The position numbers and the translations under genes are program-made. The notes below the pieces were generated by a model. The model worked only from the letters and a program-made list of their open reading frames with translations. It was not told the DNA's origin and did not search any database. 64,000 nt of DNA from Pullilachnospira sp963929535 (GTDB lineage: Bacteria > Bacillota > Clostridia > Lachnospirales > Lachnospiraceae). Shown here one piece after another: positions 1-8,066 of this stretch (within the stretch, counting starts at the first letter, position 1; every line of letters begins with the position of its first letter). The stretch lies in contig CAWVIZ010000013.1 of NCBI GenBank assembly GCA_963929535.1, forward strand, positions 62,001 through 126,000, read 5' to 3'.

Positions 1-1046
1 TGTCGCTTCTGCTGGCATTTCTGCTGCCGTCCTCCGGCCTGCAGGTGTTTGTCAAGAGAGTGAGCAACTACTGGCTGGGAACCTTCCTGTATGTGCTGTT
101 GTTTGTGGCTGCAGCGGATGTTCTGCGGCTGATCCTTAAGAGAATTCCCGGAAAACTGCACAGCTTTTTCTTTTCCAGAAGGGGCTATGTAACAGTGGGG
201 ATCCTGCTCACCGTGCTGGTGGCCTTCTGCAGTATCTGGGGCTCGATAAATGCCGGTATCATCCGCACCACCTCCTACCAGGTTTCCCTGGACAAGTCCT
301 GCAACGGCCGGGATGACCTGAAGATTGCCCTGATCGCGGACCTTCACCTGGGGTACAGCGTGGGAAATTCCCAGATGGAACGGATGGTAAAAAAAGTAAA
401 TGCCATGGAACCGGACATTGTCCTGGTTGCGGGAGACATTTTTGACAACGAATATGAGGCGGTGCAGAATCCTGACCGGATCGCTGAAACCCTGTCCGGA
501 CTGCAAAGCGTCTATGGCACCTACGGGGTATTTGGGAATCATGATGTGACGGAGCGGCTGCTGGGCGGTTTTTCCGTTTCCTCCCCCAAAGAGGAGGTAC
601 GGGATCCCAGATTCCAGGAATTTGCCGATAAAGCGGGAATCCGGATACTGGACGATGAGGTGGTTTGTATCGATGACGCTTTTTACATTGTAGGAAGAAT
701 GGACGCTTCCAAGCCGGGAGACGGTACCTCCCAGCGGCTGTCACCGGAAGCTGTGTTATCCGGACTGGACCAGAGCAAGCCCATCATCGTTCTGGAACAT
801 CAGCCCCGTCAGCTTTCCCAGCTGGCCCAAAACGGCGCTGACCTGCAGCTTAGCGGCCACACCCATGACGGCCAGACCTTCCCGGGTAATCTGGTGATCA
901 GGCTTTTCTGGGAAAATCCCTGCGGCTATCTGCAGAAGGACAGTCTGCACAGCATCGTTACCTCCGGCGTAGGGGTATGGGGACCGGCTATGCGGCTGGG
1001 AACCAAAAGCGAGGTCTGCCAGATTACGGTACATTTTCAGCAGTGA
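1..1046 (+). CDS. Membrane-anchored metallophosphoesterase (5' end outside window)
   Basis: The reading frame is open from the first complete codon (base 3), so the gene starts upstream of the window; a GTG at 45 is only an internal candidate. Counting from that GTG, two hydrophobic segments (about 9-31 and 47-70) precede a calcineurin-like phosphoesterase domain. The metal-binding signatures are all present: DLH (99-101), GD (130-131), GNHD (164-167), H252 and GHTH (271-274). This pattern is that of the YkuE/YaeI family of membrane-associated phosphoesterases, which cleave phosphoesters at the cytoplasmic membrane; the substrate cannot be told. The gene ends just before a bidirectional terminator shared with the convergent diaminopimelate dehydrogenase gene. 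Confidence 0.88.
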   Translation, partial: SLLLAFLLPSSGLQVFVKRVSNYWLGTFLYVLLFVAAADVLRLILKRIPGKLHSFFFSRRGYVTVGILLTVLVAFCSIWGSINAGIIRTTSYQVSLDKSCNGRDDLKIALIADLHLGYSVGNSQMERMVKKVNAMEPDIVLVAGDIFDNEYEAVQNPDRIAETLSGLQSVYGTYGVFGNHDVTERLLGGFSVSSPKEEVRDPRFQEFADKAGIRILDDEVVCIDDAFYIVGRMDASKPGDGTSQRLSPEAVLSGLDQSKPIIVLEHQPRQLSQLAQNGADLQLSGHTHDGQTFPGNLVIRLFWENPCGYLQKDSLHSIVTSGVGVWGPAMRLGTKSEVCQITVHFQQ

Positions 1047-1067
1047 AAACTGCTTGATTTTAAAGCC

Positions 1068-1106
1068 GCAGAGGCCCGGATGGGAATCTCCCATCCGGGC
1101 CTCTGC
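1068..1106. terminator. Bidirectional hairpin between convergent genes
   Basis: An 18-bp perfect inverted repeat (arms 1068-1085 and 1089-1106) with a 3-nt loop lies between the stop codons of the phosphoesterase and the diaminopimelate dehydrogenase. It can serve both strands. Confidence 0.8.
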
Positions 1107-1132
1107 TATATACCGGATCTTGCGCTGCTGTT

Positions 1133-2122
1133 TTACAGCAGATGCGCTCTCAGCTCCTGTCCATCCAGCGGGGACAGGTATGCCGGCGGCACATCGAATA
1201 CAGTCTTGCAGCCTTTGGCTCCCTCCGCTGCCAGGCGGTGAAGCGCTCTGGCATAAGCTACCAGCACACTGGAGGTAAACTCCGGATTGGACTCCAGTTT
1301 CAGAGAATACTCGATCATCTGATGGGTCTTCTCCCCGTCACCGGTCATTCCGCTCCTCATCACAAATCCGCCGTGAGGCATCTTGTTATGCACCGCGTCA
1401 AACTCTTCCTCTGTAATAAAGTTTACGGTGGTGTCATATTCGTCAAAATAATTAGGCATGGTCTTGATATCCTGCTCGATCTGTTTCAGATCCGCACCCT
1501 CCTGCGCAACCACGTAGCACTCTCTGAGATGCTTCTGGCGGGTGGTCAGCTCCGGCTGCTTGCCGTCACGCACCTGCTGCATAGCTTCTTCCACCGGAAC
1601 AGTGTACTGAATGCCTCTTTTTACACCGGAAACCCGGCGGATGGCATCCGAATGGCCCTGGCTTACCCCCTTGCCCCAGAAAGTATATGTTTTTCCGTTG
1701 GGAAGGATGGACTCCGCATAAATCCTGTTCAGGGAAAACAGACCCGGATCCCAGCCTACAGAAATCAGCCCCACATGACCGCTCTCCCGGCACGCAGCGT
1801 CCACTGCCGCAAAATGCTCCGGAATATGAGCATGGGTGTCAAAACTGTCCACCACATGAAAATATTTTGCCAGCTCCGGTGTCTGCCCGGGCAGATCTGT
1901 GGCGCTTCCCCCGCAGAGGATCATCACATCGATGCTTCCGGCCATATCCTTGGCCTGATCCATCTTATAAACCTTTACACCTTCGGTAGCCAGCTTCACG
2001 TCCGCGGGATCCCGGCGGGTAAAAACAGCAGCCAGCTCCATATCCGGATTCTGCCGGATGGCCAGCTCCACGCCTTTTCCCAGGTTTCCATAGCCGGCGA
2101 TACCAACTCTTATTTTCTCCAT
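1133..2122 (-). CDS. ddh: meso-Diaminopimelate D-dehydrogenase
   Basis: A 329-residue protein matching the usual length of meso-diaminopimelate dehydrogenase. This NADP-dependent enzyme makes meso-DAP from tetrahydrodipicolinate in one step for lysine and peptidoglycan. The N-terminus has the dinucleotide-binding glycine motif GYGNLG (10-15) followed by a Rossmann strand, and the family sequence GGSATDLPGQTP lies near residue 90. The start at 2122 is chosen because a good ribosome-binding site (CAGGAGG, 2131-2137) sits just upstream; the frame extends 32 codons further without one. It is convergent with the phosphoesterase and precedes a kinase-like gene on the same strand. Confidence 0.93.
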   Translation of the reverse strand: MEKIRVGIAGYGNLGKGVELAIRQNPDMELAAVFTRRDPADVKLATEGVKVYKMDQAKDMAGSIDVMILCGGSATDLPGQTPELAKYFHVVDSFDTHAHIPEHFAAVDAACRESGHVGLISVGWDPGLFSLNRIYAESILPNGKTYTFWGKGVSQGHSDAIRRVSGVKRGIQYTVPVEEAMQQVRDGKQPELTTRQKHLRECYVVAQEGADLKQIEQDIKTMPNYFDEYDTTVNFITEEEFDAVHNKMPHGGFVMRSGMTGDGEKTHQMIEYSLKLESNPEFTSSVLVAYARALHRLAAEGAKGCKTVFDVPPAYLSPLDGQELRAHLL

Positions 2123-2236
2123 ATCTGATTCCTCCTGACTGTACTCATTCTCAAAAACCAGTAACATCCTACCACATTTTTCCCGGTATTTCAACTCTCT
2201 GTCACGCTGAATCCCCACAGTCCGTGTAACAGCTGT

Positions 2237-2815
2237 TTATCTTATTCCTCTGCGCTCCAGATAGTTCAGAATGGTTTCCACGGTCTGTTCCATACCCAGT
2301 TTTCCGCTGTCCAGACACAGATCATAGTTTTCCGCCCCGTTCCACTGGCTTCTGGTATAATATCTGTAAAATTCCTCCCGGTTCTTGTCCATGGTATCCA
2401 CCAGCTTTTCCGCATTTTTTTTAGAAATTTTCTCATATTCCATCACCCGGCGCACCCGGACCTCCCGGTCCGCATGGATGAAGATCCGCACAGCGTTTGG
2501 CTCTCCGCGGAAAATATAGCCCGCACATCTGCCGATGATCACACAGGGACCTTTTTCAGCCAGCCGGCGGATCCTCTCAAAAGGCGCCTTTCCCAGCTTT
2601 TCCTGATCCATCTCCATAGCCAGGGCATACAGCAGACTGTTCACCGGCTGCTCCTCATAAAAATCCCTTACCTCATCGTATTCCTTCCCCCTGGCCAGTT
2701 CCATGAGAACCGCTTTGTCATAAAAAGAAATCCCCAGCCGGCTGGCCAGGGCCTGGCCGATCTCATGGCCGCCGCTGGCGCACTGGCGGCTGATCGTAAG
2801 AATCAAATGCTCCAT
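2237..2815 (-). CDS. Cytidylate kinase-like family protein
   Basis: A 192-residue protein of the cytidylate-kinase-like family. The N-terminus SRQCASGGHEIG is a degenerate P-loop, followed by the family pattern FYDKAVL and a central VIIGRCAGYIF strand. These proteins are common in Lachnospiraceae, where they occur apart from the true Cmk; the phosphate acceptor is not established, so nucleotide binding is the safe statement. It lies 114 nt upstream of ddh in the same direction and may share a transcript with it. Confidence 0.8.
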   Translation of the reverse strand: MEHLILTISRQCASGGHEIGQALASRLGISFYDKAVLMELARGKEYDEVRDFYEEQPVNSLLYALAMEMDQEKLGKAPFERIRRLAEKGPCVIIGRCAGYIFRGEPNAVRIFIHADREVRVRRVMEYEKISKKNAEKLVDTMDKNREEFYRYYTRSQWNGAENYDLCLDSGKLGMEQTVETILNYLERRGIR

Positions 2816-2986
2816 CTCTTATCCCTTCCGGCACCCGCTGTCCTTTCTGCGGACAGCCGTTTTCCTGCCTGTCCATATTTCCGGGATCCGGATCCGCAGA
2901 GCTTCCCGGATCCCCTTCCCGCCCCTGACGGCCTGTAATGCTTTACGAAGCTGTGTTATACGGTCTCCTGCTTTCTGCAGGAGCGT

Positions 2987-3679
2987 CTACAGAAGCTCTG
3001 CGAAAAAGGAAGCACCCACCACAGTGAGAAGTCCCGCCACCGCAATGGCAAGGCTGCTCATGGCACCTTCCACCATTCCCAGCTCCATGGCCTTGGAGGT
3101 TCCGATGGCATGCGCCGAAGTTCCCAGAGCCAGTCCTCTGGCCACCGGATCCTGGATCCGGAAAAGCCGGAACACCAGCTCCGCCAGGATCGCTCCCAGC
3201 ACTCCTGTGATCACGATCACCGCCACCGTAATGGTCACAATACCGCCCAGCTCTTCCGAAACGCCCATGCCAATGGCCGTAGTGATGGATTTGGGAAGCA
3301 GCGTCACATACTGTTCATGACTGAAACCAAACAGCAGAGACAGCAGAAAAACGCTGAACATACTGGCCAGAGTTCCGGACAGGATCCCGGCAGCCACCGC
3401 CTTAAAATTCCTTTTCAGCAGGCCCAGCTGTTCGTACAGGGGCACCGCCAGACATACGGTGGCAGGTGTCAGAAGATAGCTGATATACTTTCCCCCTTCA
3501 TTATAGCTGTCATAATCCACATCAAAGATCACCAGCACTCCCATCACACAGATCACCGCGATCAAAAGGGGATTGAATATGGCCAGCTTCAGCCGCTTTT
3601 TCAGGATCAGCCCCACTTCATATCCCAGAAAACTGATCACTGCCCCGAAAAATACGGAATTCGTTAAAAATTCTTTCAC
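2987..3679 (-). CDS. lrgB: LrgB/CidB-type membrane protein
   Basis: A 230-residue integral membrane protein of the LrgB family, with about six or seven hydrophobic segments and the conserved LPKSITTAIGMGVSEELGG and GLALGTSAHAIGTSKAMELG regions. LrgB works with LrgA; in Bacillus subtilis (PftAB/YsbAB) and Streptococcus mutans the pair moves pyruvate across the membrane, while older work links it to murein hydrolase control. The start overlaps the lrgA stop by 4 nt (ATGA), so translation is probably coupled. It is the last gene of a run that begins with eda, which suggests a role in pyruvate handling. Confidence 0.9.
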   Translation of the reverse strand: MKEFLTNSVFFGAVISFLGYEVGLILKKRLKLAIFNPLLIAVICVMGVLVIFDVDYDSYNEGGKYISYLLTPATVCLAVPLYEQLGLLKRNFKAVAAGILSGTLASMFSVFLLSLLFGFSHEQYVTLLPKSITTAIGMGVSEELGGIVTITVAVIVITGVLGAILAELVFRLFRIQDPVARGLALGTSAHAIGTSKAMELGMVEGAMSSLAIAVAGLLTVVGASFFAELL

Positions 3680-4026
3680 CTTTTCTTCCTCCGTATCATT
3701 GCCTGCGTCACACGTCCGGTCACCGCCATCACGATCACTGTGGTCAGCACAGTGATCACCAGCACTGGCGCCCAGATGGGCTTTAAGGCTCCCCAGGCTG
3801 TCATCAGACCCACTGCTGCCGGAATGAACATCACCGGCATAATCTCGATTAAAAATTCCGCCGCTTCCTTCACCTGTTCCACCTTGAGTATTCCTGTTCG
3901 GAGAGCCGCAAGCATCAGCACCAGTCCATATACACTGGCAGGAATGGGCAGCGGGATCACCTCCCGCAGGATCTCTCCCAGAAATGAGATCAGAAGGATG
4001 CGTGTAAACTGTTTCAAAAACTTCAT
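3676..4026 (-). CDS. lrgA: LrgA/CidA-type membrane protein
   Basis: A 116-residue protein with four hydrophobic segments and the LrgA hallmark around IPLPIPASVYGLVLMLAAL (about 25-43), holin-like in size. It forms the partner of LrgB. The ATG is 7 nt downstream of the kdgK stop and its own stop overlaps the lrgB start, so it sits inside the eda-kdgK-lrgA-lrgB transcription unit. Family membership is clear; pyruvate as the substrate is an inference from the neighbouring genes and from characterised homologues. Confidence 0.9.
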   Translation of the reverse strand: MKFLKQFTRILLISFLGEILREVIPLPIPASVYGLVLMLAALRTGILKVEQVKEAAEFLIEIMPVMFIPAAVGLMTAWGALKPIWAPVLVITVLTTVIVMAVTGRVTQAMIRRKKR

Positions 4027-4033
4027 ACCGTTT

Positions 4034-5056
4034 CTACCTCTTCATCTCCGGCGCAGATCCTCCCTGCCGATGCTCCCTGATGGTTTCCTCTATCTCGGAA
4101 AGAGTCATACAGGGAAGGTCTCCCGCCACGGTATTTTTCAGAGCGCTCACTGCATTCCCCACGGACACGGCGCGGCCGGGATCGGAAGGCGCAGTAAGAA
4201 GCCCGTACAGAGCTCCCGCAACATAAGCGTCTCCGCTTCCGATCCTGTCCGTCACCTCGATATTTTCATAAGGCGCTTCCTCATAGTATCCGTCCGTCTT
4301 CCTGTGGTAGATCACAGATCCGAAGGAATGGATTTTGGGGCTGTGGACCACCCTTCTGGTGGACGCTACCACCGAAATAGGATATTCCTCCGTAAAACTT
4401 TTCATGATCTCCCGGAGATTTCCTTTTTTTTGGAAGGTAAGCCTGGCAGTGTCCTCAGAACAGAAGAAAATATCCACCAGGGGAAGGATCTCTTGGATGC
4501 AGGCTTTGGCCTCCTCTCCGGTCCAGAGATTTCCCCGGAAATTCACATCAAAAGAAATCAGCGTTCCCTCTTCCCTGAAGCGCCGCATCATGGAAACAGC
4601 CGCCCTGCGGCTCTGCCCGCCCAATGCCAGGGTAATTCCGGAGGTATGGAAGCAGCGGGTCTCTCCATACATCTTATCCGGAAAATACTTCGGGGATATC
4701 CGGGTGGCGGAGCTGTTCTTCCGGTCGTAAACCACCTCCGGCTTTCTGGGCGCCGCCGCCCCCTCATAATAATAAAGTCCCAGCCTGGCCTGGGGCCCCT
4801 GTTCAAAGGCAAGATACTCATCTGACACACCCTGGAACCTGATTTCCCGGGCTGCCAGCCGCCCCATGGCATTGTCCGGAAGGCAGGTGATGATTCCGGT
4901 GCAAAGCCCCAGCTGCCCTGCTCCGGCAGCCACATTCAGCTCCGCCCCGCCTATATGGAGACGTAAGCTCCTGGCCTGCGTCAGCCGCTGCCCCTCTTCC
5001 GGGGACAGACGCATCAAAACCTCCCCGCAGGTCAGAAGATCATATCGTTTTTCCAT
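4034..5056 (-). CDS. kdgK: 2-Dehydro-3-deoxygluconokinase (PfkB family)
   Basis: A 340-residue sugar kinase of the PfkB family. The N-terminal glycine-rich substrate region IGGAELNVAAGAGQLG (35-50) and the C-terminal signature with the catalytic base (GSGD, Asp276) are present. PfkB enzymes usually read GAGD here, so Ser is a mild variant. Phosphorylation of 2-keto-3-deoxygluconate to KDPG is inferred mainly from the adjacent KDPG aldolase, whose stop is 4 nt upstream of this start. Other PfkB substrates cannot be excluded from sequence alone. Confidence 0.86.
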   Translation of the reverse strand: MEKRYDLLTCGEVLMRLSPEEGQRLTQARSLRLHIGGAELNVAAGAGQLGLCTGIITCLPDNAMGRLAAREIRFQGVSDEYLAFEQGPQARLGLYYYEGAAAPRKPEVVYDRKNSSATRISPKYFPDKMYGETRCFHTSGITLALGGQSRRAAVSMMRRFREEGTLISFDVNFRGNLWTGEEAKACIQEILPLVDIFFCSEDTARLTFQKKGNLREIMKSFTEEYPISVVASTRRVVHSPKIHSFGSVIYHRKTDGYYEEAPYENIEVTDRIGSGDAYVAGALYGLLTAPSDPGRAVSVGNAVSALKNTVAGDLPCMTLSEIEETIREHRQGGSAPEMKR

Positions 5057-5060
5057 GGCA

Positions 5061-5699
5061 CTACCCCCTGATATGACCGGCCAGCCTTACCGCTGCTCTG
5101 GTCATCTCCCGTATCTTGTCAAAATTTCCGGACCGGATCAGTTCCCCTTTTACCATCCAGCTTCCGCCGCAGGCCAGCACCTTTGAACAGCGGAGATACT
5201 CCTTCAGATTGGAGGGGCTGATCCCTCCCGTAGGCATAAAACGAAGTCCGGGAAATGCCGCTCCCATAGCCTTAATGGCAGCCACACCTCCAAACTGCTC
5301 CGCCGGGAAAAATTTCACCACATCCATTCCCCGCTTTACCGCCCGCATCACCTCTGTGGGAGTCAGGCAGCCGGGAAGCACAGGAATCTCATTGGTCAGG
5401 CAGTAATCCACAATCTCCGAATCAAAGCCCGGACTGACAATAAATTCCGCGCCGGCATGCAGCGCCCGTTCCACCTGCTCCATATTCAGCACTGTACCGG
5501 CTCCCACCAGCATCTCCGGATATGCCTGCTTCATCTGACGGATCGATGCCTCTGCTGCTGCCGTCCGGAACGTCACCTCCGCACAGGGAAGCCCTCCTCC
5601 TGTCAGCGCTGCCGCCAGAGGAACCGCATCCTTTGCGTCCTCCAGCACCACCACCGGAACCACTCTGTACTCCTCGATTTTCTTCAGCACGTCGTTCAT
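5061..5699 (-). CDS. eda: KDPG / 4-hydroxy-2-oxoglutarate aldolase
   Basis: A 212-residue class I aldolase that splits 2-keto-3-deoxy-6-phosphogluconate into pyruvate and glyceraldehyde-3-phosphate. The Schiff-base lysine is in VVKFFPAEQFGG (Lys129) and the acid/base residue in EVTFRT (Glu41, Arg45), as in the Escherichia coli Eda family; length is normal. It is the first gene of a four-gene run (eda-kdgK-lrgA-lrgB) with gaps of 4, 7 and -4 nt. A good sigma-A type promoter lies at 5829-5857. No hexuronate isomerase or dehydrogenase is adjacent, so ketodeoxygluconate must come from elsewhere. Confidence 0.93.
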   Translation of the reverse strand: MNDVLKKIEEYRVVPVVVLEDAKDAVPLAAALTGGGLPCAEVTFRTAAAEASIRQMKQAYPEMLVGAGTVLNMEQVERALHAGAEFIVSPGFDSEIVDYCLTNEIPVLPGCLTPTEVMRAVKRGMDVVKFFPAEQFGGVAAIKAMGAAFPGLRFMPTGGISPSNLKEYLRCSKVLACGGSWMVKGELIRSGNFDKIREMTRAAVRLAGHIRG

Positions 5700-5828
5700 T
5701 CTGTCTCTCCCTCATGGTTTTTTGCAACAGCTCATCCACCGCCAGAATGCCGAAACAGTCTGTGCAGGCTTACCTGCGGCAGACTGATCGATCATCCGAT
5801 ATGGAGGGAACTGTTATGTTTCTCTTTC

Positions 5829-5857
5829 ATAATAAAACATTTTTCCACGCTTGCCAA
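5829..5857 (-). promoter_or_regulatory. Promoter of the eda-kdgK-lrgAB run
   Basis: On the minus strand TTGGCA (-35) is followed after 17 nt by TATTAT (-10), about 130 nt upstream of the eda ATG. Spacing is ideal. Confidence 0.65.
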
Positions 5858-5880
5858 TAAAAATATTCCCGGAATATCGG

Positions 5881-5925
5881 TTGACATTATATATTATTTG
5901 TATTATCATTATTAATACAAATAAT
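5881..5925 (+). promoter_or_regulatory. Promoter and 13-bp palindromic operator of the GntR gene
   Basis: TTGACA at 5881-5886 and TATCAT at 5904-5909 are 17 nt apart. A perfect inverted repeat with 13-nt arms (5893-5905 and 5913-5925) covers the -10 region. A dimeric GntR protein bound here would block its own promoter, so autorepression is likely. Confidence 0.75.
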
Positions 5926-5950
5926 ACTTTATCGAAAGGAGGCGGCATCT

Positions 5951-6340
5951 ATGCTGATTACACTGGATACCACCAGCAGTATCCCCATTTACGTGCAGCT
6001 GAGAAATCAGATTGTCACCGGCATCGGCCGGGGGGAACTGAAGGCCGGGGAGCATCTTCCCACGGTACGGCAGCTGGCGGCGGACGCCGGGGTGAATACC
6101 ATGACGGTGAACAAGACATATCAGCTGCTGAAGGCGGAGGGTTTTATTGAAATTGACCGGAGGCAGGGGGCTACGGTGTGCCCGGCAAGACAGGAGGCGG
6201 AAGTTTACCGGGAAAAACTGGAAAAAGAACTGGAGCTTCTTTCGGCGGAGGCCTGCCTGAAAGGCATGGGCCGGGAAGAATTTTTAGAGCTGTGCGGCGA
6301 TATCTTCGGACAGATGCGGCCGGGCACAGAGGAGGGCTGA
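5951..6340 (+). CDS. GntR-family regulator, YtrA type
   Basis: A 129-residue repressor with an N-terminal winged helix (PIYVQLRNQIVTGI, then LPTVRQLAADAGVNTMTVNK as the recognition region) and a short C-terminal tail instead of an effector domain. That is the YtrA subfamily, which usually controls an adjacent membrane or ABC gene. A strong ribosome-binding site (AAAGGAGG) precedes the ATG. The next gene starts 3 nt after the stop, so the pair forms an operon. The palindrome at 5893-5925 is its probable operator. Confidence 0.9.
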   Translation: MLITLDTTSSIPIYVQLRNQIVTGIGRGELKAGEHLPTVRQLAADAGVNTMTVNKTYQLLKAEGFIEIDRRQGATVCPARQEAEVYREKLEKELELLSAEACLKGMGREEFLELCGDIFGQMRPGTEEG

Positions 6341-6343
6341 GCG

Positions 6344-7759
6344 ATGACGGCGGTGATTTTCTTTATCTTTTTTCTGTTTCTTGATGTGAGCATGATCGGC
6401 CTGTGCGCCTACTGCTACTCCGGAAAGGAAAACTGGCAGGAGGGGATGATTCTGGGAATCCACGTTCCCCGCAAAGCCCAGCAGGATCCCCAGGTGCAGG
6501 CGCTGGCCGAAAAGCACCGAAAGATGTTCCGCCGGTTTCAGTGGCTGAACCTGCTGGCGGCGCTGGCGTTTTCTGCCCTGTGCTTCGTTTCCGTAGGCAT
6601 TGGAATTTTTGTCTGGAGCCTCTGGTGCATGGAATATATTTTCGGCATCCTGCTGCTGGGGATGGCGCATCAGCGGCAGATGTATGCCATCAAGCAGCAG
6701 CGCCGGTGGTATGTGGGGGAATGCCGCACCGCCGTCGCGGTGGACACCCGGGTCAGCGCCATGGCCGGCCGGTTCCCTTTTTCCTGGCAGTGGCATCTTC
6801 CGGCGCTGGCGGCAGGGCTGTGCCTCTGGGCATTCCCCGGTATCCGCGGAGGATTTCTCGCGGAATCGGGCGGATGGCTGTTTCCTCTGATGACGGTGCT
6901 GATTCCCGTATTTTTCATGACTCTCCATATCTGCCTGGCCAAACGGAAAAATGAAGTGTTCAGCCAGGACAGCGCGATAAACGAAACGCTGAACCGGCTC
7001 CAGAAGCGCGCCTGGACCGGAAGCATGATTGGGGCAGACTATGCCTCCCTGGCGGGAATTCTTTACCTCTGTCTGCGGTTTCTTTGGGGAGGGCAACTGA
7101 CTTTCGCGGACTATCTGGTTTTCTGCGCCGCGGATTTTCTGGGCTCCCTGTGCATCGTGGCCGCGGTGATCCGGATCCGGCAGCGCCGCCGGGAAATCCT
7201 GGAGGCGGACCGGACTCCTGTGACAGTGGATGACGACGAATACTGGAAAAACGGATGGTATTCCAATCCCAACGACCGGCATCTGTTTGTGCAGAGCCGG
7301 ATGAACAGCACCAGCTACTCCATGAACATGGCCCGGCCTGCCGCCAAATGGTGGGTGGCCGTCACCGGCGTCATCTGTGTGGCTGCCATCGGGGTATGTC
7401 TGTTTATCGCGGTTCTTTTCGGCCAGCTGGAGCATGCGTCCACAAAACTGGATATGGAAGGGCACACGATTACCATTTCCAATATGCTTTATGACTGCAG
7501 CTTTGCCGTTGATGACATACAGGAAATCCAGCTGCTGGAGGAGCTTCCCGATGAAGATTTTTCCCGAACCAACGGGGTAGCCACGGACCGGCTGCTGGTG
7601 GGACATTTTGAAGGGGAGTCATCAGGCAGGACACAGGTGTTCCTGTTTCGCAAAGAGAAACCTCTGATCTGTGTGAAACTTCCGGAGGAGACGGTATTTT
7701 TCAACAGCAACGCGGACGGGGAGACGGAAGAATGGTATGAAATGCTTCGCGGGCTGTAA
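6344..7759 (+). CDS. Multi-pass membrane protein with DUF5808 segment
   Basis: A 471-residue membrane protein with an N-terminal hydrophobic helix, further hydrophobic stretches near residues 65-110, 145-190 and 230-275, and one near 335-365. Between them lies DDDEYWKNGWYSNPNDRH, the motif of the DUF5808 group that is common in Clostridia next to YtrA-type GntR regulators. The last 100 residues look like a small extracytoplasmic beta-rich domain. Function is unknown; the regulator-target pairing suggests an envelope-stress or peptide-response role, but nothing shows this directly. A strong hairpin terminator follows. Confidence 0.75.
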   Translation: MTAVIFFIFFLFLDVSMIGLCAYCYSGKENWQEGMILGIHVPRKAQQDPQVQALAEKHRKMFRRFQWLNLLAALAFSALCFVSVGIGIFVWSLWCMEYIFGILLLGMAHQRQMYAIKQQRRWYVGECRTAVAVDTRVSAMAGRFPFSWQWHLPALAAGLCLWAFPGIRGGFLAESGGWLFPLMTVLIPVFFMTLHICLAKRKNEVFSQDSAINETLNRLQKRAWTGSMIGADYASLAGILYLCLRFLWGGQLTFADYLVFCAADFLGSLCIVAAVIRIRQRRREILEADRTPVTVDDDEYWKNGWYSNPNDRHLFVQSRMNSTSYSMNMARPAAKWWVAVTGVICVAAIGVCLFIAVLFGQLEHASTKLDMEGHTITISNMLYDCSFAVDDIQEIQLLEELPDEDFSRTNGVATDRLLVGHFEGESSGRTQVFLFRKEKPLICVKLPEETVFFNSNADGETEEWYEMLRGL

Positions 7760-7774
7760 CTGCAGTTCCCGCAT

Positions 7775-7842
7775 ACAATAGAAAATCCCGACGGCCACAA
7801 CTGAGCGAAAAGCTCTTTGCGGCTGCCGGGATTTTCTATTGT
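7775..7842 (+). terminator. Intrinsic terminator after GntR/DUF5808 pair
   Basis: Perfect 16-bp arms (7775-7790 and 7827-7842) contain AAAA/TTTT stretches and lie 16 nt after the stop codon. Confidence 0.75.
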
Positions 7843-8066
7843 CTCTTTTCTGTTTCTATCTCTGTACGTCCATATATTTTCTTTGCAGAAACGCTGTCTC
7901 GTTCCGGACAACAACCTGGCAGCGCCGGCCAGAGCTGGAACTTCTCCGCCTTCGCCGTCTTCTCTTCTGTTGACATTTGCTTCAAACAGGGATACAAAAA
8001 ACAGGTCACTGTCCGGCACTTGCCTTTTGGGGATAAATCCCATGGCAGTATCCGAGTCTCTGTATA

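Noticed and set aside
6284..7606. 440-codon minus-strand frame opposite the DUF5808 gene
   Set aside because: The plus-strand frame has membrane helices, a DUF5808 motif and an operon context. The minus frame is His/Gln/Pro-rich, typical of a shadow frame.
7489..8043. Minus-strand frame of about 184 codons spanning the terminator after the DUF5808 gene
   Set aside because: Half of it is antisense to the DUF5808 gene and it crosses a perfect 16-bp terminator stem; there is no sign of a protein family.
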